A DNA stretch of 64,000 bases, taken from assembly GCF_048077055.1 (NCBI RefSeq), contig NZ_CP182236.1, forward strand, positions 2,108,001-2,172,000. Reading direction: 5' to 3'. Position numbers and translations under genes: made by a program. The DNA is from Egbenema bharatensis. GTDB taxonomy: Bacteria; Cyanobacteriota; Cyanobacteriia; Elainellales; Elainellaceae. This document shows, piece after piece, positions 61,953 to 64,000 of this stretch (position 1 is the first letter of the stretch; each line of letters begins with the position of its first letter). The notes under the pieces were generated by a model. The model was not told where the DNA came from. It ran no database searches and saw only the letters and a program-made list of their open reading frames with translations.

Positions 61953-62094
61953 AGGTTATTTAATTCATGATCTAAGGGATCTGCTATTAAATGGCATCCC
62001 AATTTTTGAAAAAACGGTTATAAGGGTACACTACTTTGCGCCCCTAACGAGTATGTTATTTTGCCGCATCCCCCTAACCTCTAGATGATTGCTT

Positions 62095-64000
62095 TTAAAC
62101 ACGGAGAAAAGGCGGAATGGGACAGTCCAACGTAATCACGATCGCCCTCAGTAAATCAGCTTCCTGAACCGTGACTTTTTGATCGAGTAAAACCGTGTGG
62201 GCGCAGGCATCAACGATCGCTTGTTTGAGTTTTGGGGAAGCCGTACTCAGGCGTTGGAGACTCTGGTTCAGTGTACTGAAATTACAGGCGGGTGGAGCAT
62301 CTGGTAATTCAAGTTTGCCCGCACCGGGCAGCCGATACAGCCCCGATCGAAAGGCGTAGGTAATGGCATCTTGACCCGTTTGACCGACCTGGGCCAGGGC
62401 AGACAGCAGCAGCAGGCAATCTGTCCAGATGGATTCCAGTTTTGTATGCTGCATTGAATGGGTTGCTTTTGAGTGGCACGGTTTGAGCCGATGGAACAAA
62501 ACCAGATACACCACAAAATCATTCAGCGACCAGCGACCCGCCGCTTTCGCCAATGCATTCATGCACTTGAATAGTTTTTGACCGTCTGCAACAGAGGATT
62601 GACGCAGTGCAGGAACGGTGAGATCCAGCAAGGGCAACCGCATTCGAGTATCTAAACTGCGAATAATTTGGCTGAACTTCAACACATCTTCAACCATCTG
62701 AGCTGATTCAAATTGTAGTAACCAATTTTTCTGTTTTTCCTGAATTTCTGAATCTTCCAGGTTCATTAAAAGGGCATAGACGATCGCCGTTGCCTGATAT
62801 TGATTGTGTAATCCAGTGCGAATTTGATCTGGCAATTGATTTAACCAGACCTGGGTTTGGGCAAACTGTTCTGGCGTAACGGTTCCCACCCTGGCTAACA
62901 TCTGTTCCGGTGTCACCTGAATCAGGTTCGATCGCGGCTGTTTTGAAGATACCGAGGATTGAGCCGATCGGACTGTAGGACTCCCTGTGGCCAATCCCAT
63001 CACAGCCGAAGCTCCCGCCTCATTCAAAAGTGAGCTGACGGTAGGGGCTGATGCTGCATAGCGTCCTTCCAGGGATTGCAGCTTGCGAATGCGCTGGCTT
63101 AAGGGGGGATGGGTGGCGAAGAATTCACCCAGAAAATTGAATTTAATCGCACTACCGAAGAATAAATGGCTATTCGCTTCGGCATAGGGAGAATGAATTA
63201 AGGCACCGCCCGCATGGTTGGAAATTTTTAATAAGGCTCCGGCAATTCCGGCTGGGTTGCGCGTAAACTGCACGGCTGAGGCATCGGCTAAAAATTCGCG
63301 CTGACGAGACACTGCACTTTTGATCAGGCGACCGCAAACTAAGCCAATCCCTCCAATCACAATCAAGGCACATCCAAAGGCCAGCAGTGGGTTCCCCTTT
63401 TCCTTCGATCGAGAGCTTCTACTACTGCGAAACAAGATCCGCCCGATCACGTAAATCATCAAAATTCCATGCAGTAAACCTACCAGATGCAAGTTCAACC
63501 GCATATCACCATTCAGAACATGGCTAAACTCATGCCCAATCACGCCTTGCAGTTCATCCCGATTCAGCAAGTCCAGCGTGCCACGAGTCACACCAATCAC
63601 AGCATCATTGGCCGTAAATCCAGCCGCAAAGGCATTAATTCCCGCTTCGTGATCCAGAACGTATACCGCCGGAACTGAAATTCCAGCCGCGATCGCCATT
63701 TCTTCAACTACATTCAGGAGTTGCTGCTCTGCCGGATCAACCGTACCAGGAACCACCAATCGCCCCCCTAAATCCTGGGCAATTACCTTTCCCCCTTGCC
63801 GCAGGGAGACTAGCTTGTAGAAGCTGCCACAGCCAATTACAGCGATCGTGGGAACGGCAACCAGCACAAAAATGTCAAGATACCAGAGAAACGGCATATT
63901 TCCCTGGAATGCAACACCGAATGCGAATAGGGCTGCAATATAGATGGTAATAACCATGCCCACGACCGCGACGATAAACAGCCCCAACAACACTTTAGTG
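62095..64000 (-). CDS. M48 family membrane metalloprotease (HtpX-like), 5' end beyond the window
   Basis: At least 632 residues are in the window; the frame stays open to the right edge, and the GTG at 63993 is probably internal. Two N-terminal membrane helices (GLFIVAVVGMVITIYIAALF; WYLDIFVLVAVPTIAVIGC) precede the zinc site HEFSH (about 154-158, counting from that GTG) with the third ligand Glu in REFLADASAV. NAFAAGFTANDAVIGVTRG is conserved. Two more hydrophobic segments follow, then a 330-residue helical C-terminal extension absent from short HtpX. HtpX-type proteases remove misfolded membrane proteins; this long form is common in cyanobacteria and proteobacteria. Confidence 0.9.
   Translation of the reverse strand, partial: TKVLLGLFIVAVVGMVITIYIAALFAFGVAFQGNMPFLWYLDIFVLVAVPTIAVIGCGSFYKLVSLRQGGKVIAQDLGGRLVVPGTVDPAEQQLLNVVEEMAIAAGISVPAVYVLDHEAGINAFAAGFTANDAVIGVTRGTLDLLNRDELQGVIGHEFSHVLNGDMRLNLHLVGLLHGILMIYVIGRILFRSSRSSRSKEKGNPLLAFGCALIVIGGIGLVCGRLIKSAVSRQREFLADASAVQFTRNPAGIAGALLKISNHAGGALIHSPYAEANSHLFFGSAIKFNFLGEFFATHPPLSQRIRKLQSLEGRYAASAPTVSSLLNEAGASAVMGLATGSPTVRSAQSSVSSKQPRSNLIQVTPEQMLARVGTVTPEQFAQTQVWLNQLPDQIRTGLHNQYQATAIVYALLMNLEDSEIQEKQKNWLLQFESAQMVEDVLKFSQIIRSLDTRMRLPLLDLTVPALRQSSVADGQKLFKCMNALAKAAGRWSLNDFVVYLVLFHRLKPCHSKATHSMQHTKLESIWTDCLLLLSALAQVGQTGQDAITYAFRSGLYRLPGAGKLELPDAPPACNFSTLNQSLQRLSTASPKLKQAIVDACAHTVLLDQKVTVQEADLLRAIVITLDCPIPPFLRV

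Larger units (their letters stand above)
61179..62094. other. Long repeat-bearing intergenic region
   Basis: 916 bp with the promoter of the chemosensory operon at its left and nothing clearly protein-coding. Seen: TAGGTGAAAT direct repeats (61333-61356), AT-rich stretch at 61350-61470, a double hairpin at about 61511-61546, two 30-bp tandem repeats at 61641-61700, AAAATTGCACAAGAATTGCA repeats (61827-61855) and the extended repeat copy C. Open frames here (61695-61952, 61849-62088) run through repeats and are not credible. Confidence 0.55.

Noticed and set aside
61695..62088. Short frames on both strands between the chemosensory operon and the M48 protease
   Set aside because: Both pass through the extended repeat copy C and share its translated motifs. 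No ribosome-binding site or homology supports them.

Overview
This window looks like chromosomal DNA of a cyanobacterium, probably a filamentous Leptolyngbya-like lineage. The HIP1-type palindrome (GCGATCGC and its CGATCG core) occurs throughout, and many genes belong to cyanobacteria-restricted families: a high-light-inducible protein, DUF3285, DUF4168, a Mo-dependent nitrogenase C-terminal domain protein, a PATAN-REC response regulator, a serine/threonine kinase fused to NACHT, and a PGM1-type ATP-grasp ligase. No rRNA, tRNA or CRISPR array was found. The exact taxon cannot be read from the sequence.

Layout. 1-7.2 kb: partial PNPOx-like oxidase, NUDIX hydrolase, a thioesterase/hydrolase pair, type II NADH dehydrogenase, cobI, a DciA-like protein and an AlgI-like MBOAT acyltransferase. 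7.3-9.9 kb, minus strand: DUF4168 protein, EamA transporter and holA. 10.4-12.8 kb: leuC and leuD, separated by a 305-bp tandem array of hairpin repeats. 13.3-16.9 kb: the minus-strand run prfB-DUF3285-ybeY-dgkA-trpG, with a classical programmed frameshift in prfB. 17.4-22.2 kb: a degenerate AAA ATPase and a kinase-NACHT-membrane protein. 22.5-31.4 kb: a PPC/DUF4394 secreted protein, an ATP-grasp ligase with an antisense Uma2 remnant, small proteins, uvrB and a helix-turn-helix-like protein. 31.8-38.7 kb: a membrane GTPase, metF-type reductase, cupin, and a magnesium locus (mgtE, small protein, mgtC). 39-47 kb: a lectin-RTX protein, PrxQ, a CheY-like regulator, an Hli protein, an aldehyde dehydrogenase and a TldD/PmbA protein. 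47.8-50.4 kb: a nitrogenase-domain protein and a psiE-like gene cut by an IS630-family element. 50.4-61.2 kb: a six-gene minus-strand chemosensory operon in the order of pixGHIJ1J2L or pilGHIJL (PATAN-REC, REC, CheW, MCP, MCP, CheA-REC), likely controlling type IV pilus motility. 62.1 kb to the right edge: an M48 metalloprotease.

The most notable cross-cutting observation is that four unrelated genes (ndh, the EamA transporter, the kinase-NACHT gene and the PATAN-REC gene) are each broken by one missing G or C. In every case restoring the base recreates or extends a GGCC site. This suggests either systematic base-calling error at a methylated GGCC motif or a real mutational hot spot, and it means the four genes are probably intact in the organism. 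By contrast, the prfB +1 site and the IS630 A7 slip site are different in kind and look programmed.

A second theme is a family of short GC-rich hairpins (core GGGCATCTTGCCC) scattered through the intergenic spaces. At least three copies sit in a conserved unit of about 80 bp, and nine tandem copies lie inside the leuCD transcription unit.
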